DNA of 64,000 bases, taken from NCBI GenBank assembly GCA_027492485.1, contig JAPUER010000079.1, positions 287,844 to 351,843 on the forward strand. The letters are read 5' to 3'. The notes beneath the pieces are model-generated. The model saw only the letters and a list, made by a program, of their open reading frames with translations, was not told the origin of the DNA and ran no database searches. This document shows positions 30,132 to 39,280 of this stretch, one piece after another (position 1 is the first letter of the stretch; the number at the start of each line of letters is the position of its first letter). The translations under genes were made by a program, and so were the position numbers. This DNA is from Betaproteobacteria bacterium (GTDB lineage: Bacteria; Pseudomonadota; Gammaproteobacteria; Burkholderiales; Casimicrobiaceae).

Positions 30132-30620
30132 TCAGGCGAGGCCGGAAAACTTGCTGTTGTAGAAAACCAGCGGGTTGCCCTCGTGCGTCGTTGCCCGCAG
30201 CACTTCGCCAACGAACAGTTCGTGATCGCCGACCCGGTAGTCGTTGACTTTGCGGCACACGAAATGGGCGAGGGCGTGGCGAATCAGCGGCGGCGTGTTC
30301 GGCGCGGTGACCACTTCGATGCCGTCGAAGCGGTCGGGCACGCGGCTGGCGAAACGCCTCGCCACGGACTCCTGACCGGCGGCGAGCACACTGACACAGA
30401 ACATCGTCGCGTCGACAAACGCCCGGTGCAGGCCGGAATTGACGCGCAGACTCCATTGCACCAGTGGCGGGTCGAGCGAGACCGAGCCAAAGGAGTTGGC
30501 CGTCATCCCGACCGGGTTGCCCAGTTCGTCCAGCGTGGTGATGACGGTGACGCCGGTGGCAAAACTCGCGAACGCATGGCGCAGCGCAAGGGGATCGAGG
30601 TGTGCGGCGGATGAGGGCAT
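30132..30620 (-). CDS. Flavin reductase-like domain protein
   Basis: Small FMN-binding split-barrel protein of the flavin reductase/HpaC class, which reduces free flavin with NAD(P)H, often for a two-component monooxygenase. Motifs: FASFATGVTVITTLD, the flavin-binding GMTANSFGSVSLDPPLVQWS, and the C-terminal HELFVGEV. The start at 30620 gives 162 residues, the family length; in-frame starts at 30656 and 30677 would add an unlikely N-terminus. No partner oxygenase is adjacent, so the target is unknown. Confidence 0.85.
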   Translation of the reverse strand: MPSSAAHLDPLALRHAFASFATGVTVITTLDELGNPVGMTANSFGSVSLDPPLVQWSLRVNSGLHRAFVDATMFCVSVLAAGQESVARRFASRVPDRFDGIEVVTAPNTPPLIRHALAHFVCRKVNDYRVGDHELFVGEVLRATTHEGNPLVFYNSKFSGLA

Positions 30621-30686
30621 GCAAGGCTTGGCAGGCTCACATACACTAGGGTGCATCCCTCGGCCTGTCGAACCCAATCCTCAATT

Positions 30687-31853
30687 ATGAAGCCTTCTAT
30701 TCCCCTACTTGCCGTAATGTCGCTTGTGGCCCTGATGGCGAACGGCGCGTTTGCCCAGATCAAGATCGGAGCGATGGTGTCGGCCACCGGGCCGACGTCG
30801 GCGATCGGTATCCCGCAGCGCAATACGGTCGCGCTGCTGCCTTCGACGGTGGCCGGCATGGCGATCGAATACATCACGCTGGACGACGGTGGCGATACCA
30901 CGCGCGCCGTGCAGAACGCCAAGCAATTGATCCAGCAGCACAAGGTGGACGCCATCATCGGGCCGTCGACCACGCCCGCCGCACTGGCAATCCTGCCGGT
31001 CATCGCCGAGGCCAAAGTGCCGCTGGTCAGCACCGTCGGTTCGCAGGCCGTCGTGGAGCCGCAGGATGCCACCAAGCGCTGGGTGTTCAAGACCACGCAG
31101 AACGACGATCTCATCGCCGAAGCGCTGGTGTCGCACATGGTGCGAGCCAAGGTGAAGCGGGTCGGCTATGTTGGCTTCAACGACCCGTATGGCGAAGGCT
31201 TTCTGAAACTGTTGCCCGGTCTGCTCGCGAAGAACAAGATCGAGCTGGTGGCTACCGAGAAGTACAGCCGTACCGATCAGTCGGTGACCGGCCAGGCGCT
31301 GAAGCTGATTGCGGCGAAGCCGGATGCGGTGTTCATCGCGGCCGTCGGCGGCCCGGCGGTGCTGCCGCAGGCGACGCTGCGCGATCAGGGCTACAAGGGC
31401 TTGATCTATCAGACCCACGCCATCGCCACCCAGGACTTCATCAAGATCGGTGGCGCCAAGGTGGACGACACCATTCTCGCCGCCGGCGGCATGCTGGTGT
31501 TCGACGAAATGAGCGACGCCAACCCGATCAAAAACGTCACCGCGCGCTACATCCGCGCCTACGAAAAGCTCTATGGCAGCCGGCCGGCGACCTTCGGGGC
31601 CAACACCTACGATTCCGGCATCCTGTTGCAGTACGCCATTCCCGACGCCCTGAAGAAAGGGGCGCCGGGCAGCGAGGCGTTCCGCACGGCGCTGCGCGAC
31701 TCGCTGGAAGCGCAAAAGGAAATCGTCGGCTGTCAGGGCGTGTTCAACATCACGCCGGCGAACCATAACGGCATGGACAAACGCGCCCGCGAGCTGATCA
31801 CCATCAAGGATGGCAAGTTCCGTCTGCTGGGCGAGAGCAAGGTCACGCTGTAA
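30687..31853 (+). CDS. LivK-type periplasmic binding protein (branched-chain amino-acid-like ABC transporter)
   Basis: Periplasmic binding protein, type 1 fold (Peripla_BP_6). A signal peptide at residues 1-23 (ending AFAQ) precedes IKIGAMVSATGPTSAIGIPQ, the typical ligand-binding start. It continues with IIGPSTTPAALAI and VGYVGFNDPYGEGF. It has 388 residues. No permease or ATPase genes are adjacent, so it is an orphan receptor; the ligand may be an amino acid, amide or aromatic acid. It is divergent from the flavin reductase gene, 66 bases away. Confidence 0.9.
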   Translation: MKPSIPLLAVMSLVALMANGAFAQIKIGAMVSATGPTSAIGIPQRNTVALLPSTVAGMAIEYITLDDGGDTTRAVQNAKQLIQQHKVDAIIGPSTTPAALAILPVIAEAKVPLVSTVGSQAVVEPQDATKRWVFKTTQNDDLIAEALVSHMVRAKVKRVGYVGFNDPYGEGFLKLLPGLLAKNKIELVATEKYSRTDQSVTGQALKLIAAKPDAVFIAAVGGPAVLPQATLRDQGYKGLIYQTHAIATQDFIKIGGAKVDDTILAAGGMLVFDEMSDANPIKNVTARYIRAYEKLYGSRPATFGANTYDSGILLQYAIPDALKKGAPGSEAFRTALRDSLEAQKEIVGCQGVFNITPANHNGMDKRARELITIKDGKFRLLGESKVTL

Positions 31854-31920
31854 CGGCCTGCCGGTCGGCCGTAGCGAATCGGCGCCGCTGCGCGCGAGGG
31901 GCTGTTTCAATGGAGCACGC

Positions 31921-32925
31921 ATGAAGTACAACCGTCTTGGCAAGACCAATTTGCGCGTATCGGCGCTTTGCCTGGGCACCATGATGTTCGGCGACCAGAC
32001 CGATGCGATGGAATCGATGCGCATCGTCGACTTTGCGCGCGAAAAGGGCGTCAACTTCATCGATACGGCCGACGTGTATTCGCTTGGCCGCAGCGAGGAA
32101 TTCACCGGCAGCGCCATTCGCGGCGACCGCGACTGGTGGGTTCTCGCCACCAAGATCGGCAACCGGATGAGCACCGACGCCAGTGTGCCGAACCAGGACC
32201 GCTACTCGCGAAAATGGCTCATGCGCGAATGCGACGCCTCGCTCAAGCGGCTCGGCACCGACTACATCGACATCTACTACCTGCATCGCGATTTCGAGGA
32301 AGACAACCTCGCCGAGGTGGTGGCCGCGCTGGGTGAGCTGATCCGCAGCGGCAAGATACGTTACTTTGGCGTGTCCAACTTTCGCGCCTGGCGCATCGCC
32401 GAAGTGGTGGCCGAATGCAAGCGGCAGGGCGTGCCGCTGCCGGCGATCTGCCAGCCGTACTACAACCTGCTGAACCGTCTGCCGGAGGTGGAAATCCTGC
32501 CCGCCTGCGGTTTCCACGGGCTCGGCGTGGCGCCCTACAGCCCGATCGCCCGTGGCGTGCTGACCGGCAAGTACAAGCCCGGCGACGAGCCGCCGCCGGA
32601 CAGTCGCGCCGCCCGTGCCGATCGCCGCTTCATGCAGACCGAGTGGCGTCCGGAGTCGCTGGTGATCGCGCAAAAGCTCGAATGGCACGCCCGGTCCAAA
32701 GGCTTCTCGCTGCTGCAGTTCGCCACCGCCTGGGTGCTGGCGAACCGCTTTGTCAGCAGCGTGATTGCCGGGCCGAAGTCGCTGGCGCAGTTCGAACCGT
32801 ATTTCGGCGCGCTGGATTATCCGTGGGGCGAGGAGGACGAAGAAATCGTCGACTCCCTGGTGCCGAAGGGCCACCCGTCGACGCCGGGCTATCACGACCC
32901 GGCATATCCGTTCATCGGCCGTTAG
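31921..32925 (+). CDS. Aldo/keto reductase
   Basis: NADPH-dependent (beta/alpha)8 oxidoreductase of the AKR superfamily. The catalytic tetrad is visible: Asp48 and Tyr53 in FIDTADVYS, Lys78 in LATKIG, and His122 in YYLHRDF. The cofactor-binding C-terminus (SSVIAGPKSLAQFEPYF) is normal. It has 334 residues with the ATG preceded by GGAG at 31912. It resembles the YajO/Tas-like group, but the substrate cannot be inferred. It follows the LivK-type gene by 67 bases and may be cotranscribed. Confidence 0.92.
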   Translation: MKYNRLGKTNLRVSALCLGTMMFGDQTDAMESMRIVDFAREKGVNFIDTADVYSLGRSEEFTGSAIRGDRDWWVLATKIGNRMSTDASVPNQDRYSRKWLMRECDASLKRLGTDYIDIYYLHRDFEEDNLAEVVAALGELIRSGKIRYFGVSNFRAWRIAEVVAECKRQGVPLPAICQPYYNLLNRLPEVEILPACGFHGLGVAPYSPIARGVLTGKYKPGDEPPPDSRAARADRRFMQTEWRPESLVIAQKLEWHARSKGFSLLQFATAWVLANRFVSSVIAGPKSLAQFEPYFGALDYPWGEEDEEIVDSLVPKGHPSTPGYHDPAYPFIGR

Positions 32926-33262
32926 CGTTTCGGGCGGGCAGCGACCTGCAGCGGTACGACAGCTTCGGCGTCCGCTCCGGCCGGGTCGGTGCCGTCGTGC
33001 TCCCGGCAGATCGTTTGCTGCATCGGTCAATGGCTTTTCAGTCAAACGAAGGATATATGGGTATTTCCGGCGGAATACGAGCAATGTCGACTTTGTAGAA
33101 TTCGGGGCGCCAAGCCGCAATAAATAAGCGTATCGGCGAAAAGCTGTTGTCTTAGACAGCGATAAGTCGGACCACGGCGTGTCGGTGCTCCCGGGTCGCC
33201 ACTCCAGCCGGCAACCGCCTGTCCTATACTGCACCGATCACAGTCTGAATGGGCAGGGTGCG
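32926..33262. other. Gene-free region upstream of the ParA-like pair
   Basis: About 337 bases, AT-rich in its second half, hold no recognisable gene. Near 33030-33055 there is a segment (GGCTTTTCA, then GGATATATGGG) distantly like the two hairpin elements at 39281 and 43921, and a weak hairpin GCTGT/ACAGC lies at 33143-33160. The promoter of the ParA-like genes should be here. Confidence 0.5.
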
Positions 33263-33910
33263 ATGTTCACGATTCTTGTAGCCAATCCGAAGGGTGGAGC
33301 CGGGAAAACGACCATCGCGACCAATCTGGCCGGCTATCTCGCCGGCAAGCACCAGCGGGTAGTGATTCTCGACATGGACCGACAACGCTCGTCGGCGCGA
33401 TGGCTGGCGCGGCGGCCGCGCGGGTTCCCCGAAATCCGCGGCGCGCTGCCCGATACCGACCCGAAAATCGTTCGCGACTACGCGCCGCAATGGCTGATCG
33501 TCGACGCTCCCGCGGGTGTGCACGGCGCGCCGCTCGCCGATCTGGTGCGCTCGGCCGACGCCGTGCTGGTTCCGGTGTCAACCTCCACCTTCGACTTCGA
33601 GGCCACCGCCGATTTCCTGGCCGAATTGGCCGCCCTGAAGCCGGTGCGCGACGGCAAACGCTCGCTGGCGATCATCGGCTCCAAGGTAGACGGACGGACC
33701 GTCGCCGCGTCCGATCTCGATGCCTTTCTGGCGCCGCTTTCGCTTGATGTGCTGACTCATGTCCGCGATTCGCAGCTTTATGTACATGCCGCCCGCGACG
33801 GCCTGTCGATCTTCGATCAGCCGCGTTCGCGTGCCGAGGAGGCCTGGGCCGACTGGCCGCCAATCCTGCACTGGCTGCAAACCGTCGTCAGCAGCAAGGC
33901 GGCGAAGTAG
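33263..33910 (+). CDS. ParA/MinD-like ATPase (orphan, copy 1)
   Basis: Protein of 215 residues with the deviant Walker A motif KGGAGKTT (residues 10-17, signature Lys10), the Walker A' motif LDMDRQRSSARW and a Walker B-like LIVDAPAGVHG. This places it with P-loop ATPases that position cargo on the nucleoid or at the pole. No parB or parS-like site is adjacent, so it is not a standard partition locus. The start ATG at 33263 fits the conserved N-terminus; the frame is open upstream. A paralogue follows 60 bases downstream. Confidence 0.87.
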   Translation: MFTILVANPKGGAGKTTIATNLAGYLAGKHQRVVILDMDRQRSSARWLARRPRGFPEIRGALPDTDPKIVRDYAPQWLIVDAPAGVHGAPLADLVRSADAVLVPVSTSTFDFEATADFLAELAALKPVRDGKRSLAIIGSKVDGRTVAASDLDAFLAPLSLDVLTHVRDSQLYVHAARDGLSIFDQPRSRAEEAWADWPPILHWLQTVVSSKAAK

Positions 33911-33970
33911 ATGACGAGCATGGGCAACAACGGGACCGACTCCGCGCACGGCGCACGATAAACTCGAACG

Positions 33971-34681
33971 ATGTACACAATTCTCGTAGCCAATCCCAAA
34001 GGCGGCGCCGGCAAGTCGACGCTGGCGACCAATATTGCGGGAATGCTCGCGCAGACCAAGCAGCGCGTGGTGATCATGGATCTCGACAAGCAGCAGTCGG
34101 CGACCAATTGGCTGGCGCGGCGACCGGCGAGCCTGCCGCGCATCATGTCGTGGACCGAAGACACCGACATGGAAGAGTTGCGCAGTTTTGCGCCGCAGTG
34201 GATGGTGGTCGATACCCACGCGCGCCTGCGTCGCGCCGATCGTACCTATCTGCTGTCGCGCGCCAACTTTGTGCTGGTGCCGGTGAATCCATCGGTATTC
34301 GACATCGAGGCGACGGCCAAATTCCTGCTCAAACTGCACCGAGATCCGAACGTGCAGGCAGGCAAAGTCACCATCGGCCTCGTCGGCAGCCGCACCGACA
34401 GTCGCACCCGGATGGCACAGGAACTGCACAGCTTCTTCAAGCGCAGCGGTCTGCCGGTGGTGATGTTCGTGCCGGACAGCGTGGTGTATCCGCAATGCGC
34501 GCGCGACGGCGTGTCGATTTACGACCTGCCGAGAGCACGCACCGAGCAGCAGCTTGACGCCTGGCAGCCGCTGGTGGAGTGGCTACGGTCGAATATCGCG
34601 CGCATGCGGGCGGCCGACGCCGCGGCCGGAACGACGGCGGCAACGCCGACGATCGCGCCGGGGGTTGTGCAGATCGCCTGA
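33971..34681 (+). CDS. ParA/MinD-like ATPase (orphan, copy 2)
   Basis: Protein of 236 residues, clearly paralogous to the preceding gene: both begin M(F/Y)TILVANPKGGAGK and share the DMDRQ/DLDKQ and WLARRP segments and a similar C-terminus. The Walker A motif is KGGAGKST. At the Walker B position it has MVVDTHARLRR, where the usual Pro after Asp-x is replaced by His, which may change ATP handling. The last 25 residues are a low-complexity Ala/Thr tail absent from copy 1. The cargo is unknown; positioning of a non-chromosomal cargo is possible (inference). Confidence 0.87.
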   Translation: MYTILVANPKGGAGKSTLATNIAGMLAQTKQRVVIMDLDKQQSATNWLARRPASLPRIMSWTEDTDMEELRSFAPQWMVVDTHARLRRADRTYLLSRANFVLVPVNPSVFDIEATAKFLLKLHRDPNVQAGKVTIGLVGSRTDSRTRMAQELHSFFKRSGLPVVMFVPDSVVYPQCARDGVSIYDLPRARTEQQLDAWQPLVEWLRSNIARMRAADAAAGTTAATPTIAPGVVQIA

Positions 34682-34733
34682 CGCACACCGCTCGCCGCCG
34701 CTGACCACAAGCGTTCCAGGCCGGCAGCACGTA

Positions 34734-35687
34734 TTACTTGACCAGTCCCATCTGTTTCGCCAGCGGCATGGTCTCCTCGGCGCGCTTCTTCATGAACGCC
34801 GGCACCTGATCGTAGGTGATGTCGATCTGCTCGTAGCCGCCGTCCTGCATCTGTTTGCGGTGCTCCGGATCGTTGTTGATCTTGAGGAAAAGATCGGAAA
34901 TCTGCTTGCGCACGGCCTCCGGCGTCGATTTCGGCACGGCGATGCCGCGATAGGCGCCATCGACCCAGTCGAAGCCAAGCTCCCGGAACGTCGGCGTACT
35001 CGGGAACTGCGATAGCCGGTTGGGCGTCGCGACCGCCAGCACGCGCGTCTTTTCCTTGTTCGACACCGCGAAGGTCGGGTAGGTCAGCGCCGCGTCGACG
35101 TGCTTGCCGAGCAGGGCGGTGGTCAGATCCCCGGTACCCTTGAACGGCACGTAGGTCATCTTGAGCTTGCCCTGCACTTCGAGCCGCTGGAACGCCATGT
35201 GATTGGCCGAGTTGGTGCCGCTGCCGGCGATGGTCAGCTTGCCCGGATTCGCCCTGGCCGCCGCCGCGAGGTCGGCAAAGGTCTTGTACGGCGAGTCGGC
35301 GGCAACCACCAGCGCATCCGGTGTGTAGTGAAAGAAGAACACGTTGACGATGTCGTCGGTCTTGTACTGCACCTGGCCTTCGAGCGGCTGCAGAATGATG
35401 TGCGGCAGGTTGCTGCCGACCACGGTGTAGCCGTCACCCGGCAGACTGTTCAACTGTCCCCAGGCCAGCGCGCCGCCGGCGCCGGCCTTGTTCTGCACAA
35501 CGAAATCCTTGCCGGTGAGCTTGGCCGCGACCTTGCCCTGCAGCCGCGCCGCGATGTCGCTTTCACCGCCCGGGACGAAGGGGATGATGTAGTTGACCGG
35601 CTTGTCGGGGAACGTCCCCTGCGCGAATGCGGCGAGCGGCGCGACGATCAGCGCCCCAATGGCCAGCGGCCAGAATGGTGTCTTCAC
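34734..35687 (-). CDS. Bug/TctC-family tripartite tricarboxylate transporter binding protein
   Basis: Periplasmic solute-binding protein of the Bug family, greatly expanded in Burkholderiales, which binds carboxylates and other small molecules. The GTG start at 35687 has AGGAGG six bases upstream and gives a signal peptide (residues 1-22, ending FAQG) before FPDKPVNYIIPFVPGGESD, the family N-terminus. It has 317 residues. No tctA/tctB membrane genes are adjacent, the common situation for Bug proteins. Its ligand is unknown. Confidence 0.92.
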   Translation of the reverse strand: MKTPFWPLAIGALIVAPLAAFAQGTFPDKPVNYIIPFVPGGESDIAARLQGKVAAKLTGKDFVVQNKAGAGGALAWGQLNSLPGDGYTVVGSNLPHIILQPLEGQVQYKTDDIVNVFFFHYTPDALVVAADSPYKTFADLAAAARANPGKLTIAGSGTNSANHMAFQRLEVQGKLKMTYVPFKGTGDLTTALLGKHVDAALTYPTFAVSNKEKTRVLAVATPNRLSQFPSTPTFRELGFDWVDGAYRGIAVPKSTPEAVRKQISDLFLKINNDPEHRKQMQDGGYEQIDITYDQVPAFMKKRAEETMPLAKQMGLVK

Positions 35688-35865
35688 AATATGCCTCCTG
35701 GATACGACGGTACGACAGGCGCAGTGTATTGCCGCCTGCGCCGCCGCGCAGCGTCCGGTATCGAAGTTTTTCTGCGTTCGATAGCAATGCTCGACGCCGT
35801 GCACGCTTCGGTCTACGATGCGCGGCAAACGCTTGCGATCGATCAACGCCGAGGGGGATATCCGG

Positions 35866-37515
35866 ATGCCGCACAACTACAACAGCAAACGCCTGCGCGA
35901 CCGTGCGCTGTTCGCTCAATGGGACAAGCGCGACGAGGGCGCGTTCTCGCGCTACGGCGTCAGCCGCGAGGCCGTGAAGCAGGCGCAGAGCGGCCTGCAG
36001 GGCAGCATCGTGCTGCCCGGCGACCCGCAGTACAACGCCGACCGCGTGCTGTTCAACCCGGTGTTCGATCCCTATCCGGCGATGATCATCTACTGCCAGA
36101 CCGAGAGCGACGTCGCCATTGCGCTCGGTATTGCCAACCTGGCAAGGATGCAGGGCGGGGCGCCGTTCACGGTGCGCTCCGGCGGCCATTGCACGGCCGG
36201 CTTCTCGGCCGGTTACGGTGTGCTGATCGACATGAGCGAGATGAACAGCTACACCATCGACACCTCGGGCATGATGGCGACCGCGCAGAGCGGCGTGACG
36301 TTCGGCGTCTTCCGCTCGGCGCTGACCACCTACGGCGTGCACGTACCCGGCGGCGAGTGCGACGACGTCTGCATCGGCGGCTACATGCAGGGTGGTGGCT
36401 ACGGCTTCACATCGGTGTCGTTCGGCATGAACTGCGACTGCGTGCTGAGCATCAAGGTGATGCTGTTCGACGGCTCCATCGTAATGGCGACGCCGACCAC
36501 CAACTACGACCTGTTCTGGGCGATGCGCGGCGGCACCGGCGGCACTCTGGGCGTGCTGCTCGAAGTGACCTACCAACTGGTGTCGCTGGGCAACGTGTTC
36601 GGCTGGGCGATCGGCTGGCCGTTGACGACGGCGACCGATTTCCAGAACGCAACTGCCGCGATGCTGTTCCTGCAGCAGAACTACATGGGTGCGGCGACGG
36701 ATTCGCGGCAGAACATCCAGGTCACGCTCTGCTGGCAACCCAGCCTGCAACCGAATCTGCCGACCAATCCGATGTCGCCTTACCTGCTGGTGCGTGGCTG
36801 CTGGACGGGGGACTCTACGTCCGGTACCGCCGCCATTCAGCCGCTGATCGACCAGCCCGGCGCCTACCTGCAGTGGACCGATTCCGACACCTTCGAGGTG
36901 ATGAACGAAAAACTGCTGAACTATCCGTATGGGCTGCCTGACATCAACATCCCGCCGATGCCCAACGAGGACAAGGCGTCGCGCTACGTGGCGCGCTACA
37001 TGACCAGCGACGAGTGGAATACGTTCTTCAACTACTTCGTCGGCTCGCCGAACCAGTATTCGTATTTCTACATGGAGTTCTACGGCGGCGCGATCAACAA
37101 TCAGGCCACCGACTACAACGCTTTCGTGCACCGCACGGCGCTCTACAACGCCGTGCTCGATGTCTTCTGGTACACCAGCGACCAGCGCAACGCGGTGGAG
37201 AGTTTCCTCGACGGCTGGGCCGGCTTCATGGAGCCGATCTACAACGGCGAGGTCTATCAGAACTACCCGCGGATGAACGACGTCAACTACAACTCGATGT
37301 ACTGGGGCAGCAATCAGGCCGGACTGTACGCCGTGAAATGCAAGTACGACCCGTGGGGCGCGTTTACCTTCCCTCAGGTAGTACAGCCGCTGATGCCACC
37401 GATCTTCGGGCCGGGGCCGGTGATCATCCTGCCGCCGGCATTGCAGGCGGCACTGGCGCAGCCGATCGTCTATGTCTCGACGGTCGAGCGCTTCGAGGTG
37501 AAGCCGAAAGCCTGA
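35866..37515 (+). CDS. Berberine-bridge-enzyme-like FAD-dependent oxidase
   Basis: Flavoprotein oxidase with a PCMH-type FAD-binding domain (about residues 65-255) and a C-terminal BBE domain (NYNSMYWGSNQAGLYAVKCK near 505). Two residues used for bicovalent flavin attachment in this family are present: His108 in RSGGHCTAGFS and Cys165 in VPGGECDDVCIGG. The ATG at 35866 has GAGGGGGA upstream. No signal peptide is evident, so it may be cytoplasmic. It has 549 residues. Substrates in the family include sugars, alkaloids and aromatic alcohols; this one cannot be assigned. Confidence 0.87.
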   Translation: MPHNYNSKRLRDRALFAQWDKRDEGAFSRYGVSREAVKQAQSGLQGSIVLPGDPQYNADRVLFNPVFDPYPAMIIYCQTESDVAIALGIANLARMQGGAPFTVRSGGHCTAGFSAGYGVLIDMSEMNSYTIDTSGMMATAQSGVTFGVFRSALTTYGVHVPGGECDDVCIGGYMQGGGYGFTSVSFGMNCDCVLSIKVMLFDGSIVMATPTTNYDLFWAMRGGTGGTLGVLLEVTYQLVSLGNVFGWAIGWPLTTATDFQNATAAMLFLQQNYMGAATDSRQNIQVTLCWQPSLQPNLPTNPMSPYLLVRGCWTGDSTSGTAAIQPLIDQPGAYLQWTDSDTFEVMNEKLLNYPYGLPDINIPPMPNEDKASRYVARYMTSDEWNTFFNYFVGSPNQYSYFYMEFYGGAINNQATDYNAFVHRTALYNAVLDVFWYTSDQRNAVESFLDGWAGFMEPIYNGEVYQNYPRMNDVNYNSMYWGSNQAGLYAVKCKYDPWGAFTFPQVVQPLMPPIFGPGPVIILPPALQAALAQPIVYVSTVERFEVKPKA

Positions 37516-37526
37516 GCGTTGCCAGC

Positions 37527-37555
37527 GTAGCCCGCGCTGGTGCTGCGCGGGCTAC
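37527..37555. terminator. Perfect 11-bp hairpin between convergent genes
   Basis: GTAGCCCGCGC and its exact reverse complement GCGCGGGCTAC flank a 7-base loop. It lies in the 49-base gap between the convergent flavoenzyme and phoH genes. It lacks a T-tract but is stable enough to limit read-through in both directions. Confidence 0.6.
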
Positions 37556-37564
37556 TCACAATCG

Positions 37565-39010
37565 CTACAGAATTTCGGCTGCGTAGTCCGCCAGACGCGA
37601 ACGCTCGCCGCGTTGCAGGGTGACGTGGCCGGCGTGCGCCCAACCTTTGAAGCGGTCGACGACGTAAGTCAGGCCGGATGAGCCTTCGGTCAGGTAAGGC
37701 GTATCGATCTGCGCGATATTGCCGAGGCAGACCACCTTGGTGCCGGGGCCGGCGCGGGTGACCAGTGTCTTCATCTGTTTCGGCGTCAGGTTCTGCGCTT
37801 CGTCGATGATCAGGAGCTTGTTCAGGAAGGTGCGGCCGCGCATGAAGTTGAGGCTCTTGACCTTCACCCGCGAACGGATCAGCTCGTTGCTGGCGGCGCG
37901 GCCCCAGTCGCCACCCTCGTGGTTGTCGGCGCCCATCAGCACGTCGAGGTTGTCCTCGAGCGCGCCCATCCACGGCGTCATCTTCTCTTCTTCGGTGCCG
38001 GGCAGGAAGCCGATGTCCTCGCCGACCGGCACCGTGACGCGGGTCATGATGATTTCGTTGTAGATCTTCTGGTCGAGCGTCAGTTGCAGGCCGGCGGCGA
38101 GCGTCAGCAGCGTCTTGCCGGTGCCGGCCTGGCCAAGCAGCGTGACGAAATCGATATCGGGGTTCATCAGCAGATTGAGCGCGAAGTTCTGCTCGCGGTT
38201 GCGCGCGGTGATGCCCCAGACGGCATTTTTGTGATGCCCGTAGTCGCGCAGCGTTTGCAGCGTTGCACTTTTGCCCTCGATGGCGACGACACGCGCATAA
38301 AACGGCATGTCGACCTCGGTGTAGACCAACTCGTTGACCAGCAGCTTGGGCACGATCGGGCCGGTGATCTTGTAGAAGGTGGCGCCGCCCTGTTGCCAGC
38401 TCTCCACGCCCTTGCCGTGCTTCTCCCAGAAGTCGGCCGGCAGTTCCTGCATGCCGGTGTAGAGCAGATCGCTGTCTTCGAGGACCTTGTCGTTGAAGTA
38501 ATCCTCGGCGTCGACGTCGAGCGCGCGCGCCTTGATGCGCATGTTGATGTCCTTCGACACCAGCACGACGTGGCGCTTGGGTTCCTTCTTTTTCTGGTGC
38601 AGGCAGACGGCGATGATCTCGTTGTCGGCCTTGCCCGGCGCGAACGACGACGGCAACTGCACGCTGATCGGCTCGGTCTGCAGGAACAGCCGGCCGGTGG
38701 CGGCGCCCTGCGATGCCTTGGCCAGCGGAATGCCGTCCTTGATGCCGTTTTCGTGCGCGCCGACGAGGTCGTCGAGGAAGCGCGAGGCCTGCCGCGCATT
38801 GCGGTTGACTTCGGCGGTGCCGCGCTTGTGGTTGTCCAGTTCTTCCAGCGTGCAGATGGGCAGGAAGATGTCGTGTTCTTCAAACCGGTACAGCGAGGTC
38901 GGGTCGTGCATCAGGACATTGGTATCGAGCACGAAGAGTTTGGCGGGCGTAGCGCGCGCTTTTGGCGTGCGCGACGAAATGGACACCACACGCGACTTGG
39001 ATTGCGTCAT
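37565..39010 (-). CDS. PhoH family ATPase with N-terminal PIN domain
   Basis: The PIN-like nuclease domain (residues 20-165; acidic residues in FVLDTNVLMHD, and DNEIIAVCL) is fused to a PhoH-type P-loop ATPase with Walker A LLGQAGTGKTLL near residue 280 and Walker B LLIIDEAQNLTPKQM near 405. Members of the family act on RNA as helicase/nuclease, though cellular roles are poorly defined. The start at 39010 has AAGGA at suitable spacing; the frame is open for another 108 codons upstream without homology. 481 residues. Confidence 0.93.
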   Translation of the reverse strand: MTQSKSRVVSISSRTPKARATPAKLFVLDTNVLMHDPTSLYRFEEHDIFLPICTLEELDNHKRGTAEVNRNARQASRFLDDLVGAHENGIKDGIPLAKASQGAATGRLFLQTEPISVQLPSSFAPGKADNEIIAVCLHQKKKEPKRHVVLVSKDINMRIKARALDVDAEDYFNDKVLEDSDLLYTGMQELPADFWEKHGKGVESWQQGGATFYKITGPIVPKLLVNELVYTEVDMPFYARVVAIEGKSATLQTLRDYGHHKNAVWGITARNREQNFALNLLMNPDIDFVTLLGQAGTGKTLLTLAAGLQLTLDQKIYNEIIMTRVTVPVGEDIGFLPGTEEEKMTPWMGALEDNLDVLMGADNHEGGDWGRAASNELIRSRVKVKSLNFMRGRTFLNKLLIIDEAQNLTPKQMKTLVTRAGPGTKVVCLGNIAQIDTPYLTEGSSGLTYVVDRFKGWAHAGHVTLQRGERSRLADYAAEIL

Positions 39011-39280
39011 GAATTTCCTTGCAGGGAGAAAGACGGAGGCGGCAGGGACAGGGCGGGCGGCTGGCAGCGAAACACGGTCAACGCGGCAGCCGCTCATGCC
39101 ACGAGGGACACGGCGCCGGGGGCGGAAGCAGCAGGGCGCTGCGGTGAAAGGAGATAAGCAATTGCATTCGGCGGGAGCCTTGGACTTAATGTAGCGATGT
39201 TTGCCGACAGGGCAAGCATTCCGCCCGTCATGCCTTTGACCGGCGAGTCGCGCGTTGGGTTTTCGCGACAGTGGTACCAA

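Noticed and set aside
37919-39157. Antisense 412-codon frame opposite phoH
   Set aside because: Low-complexity, shares the complementary bias of the conserved PhoH coding strand, no motifs.
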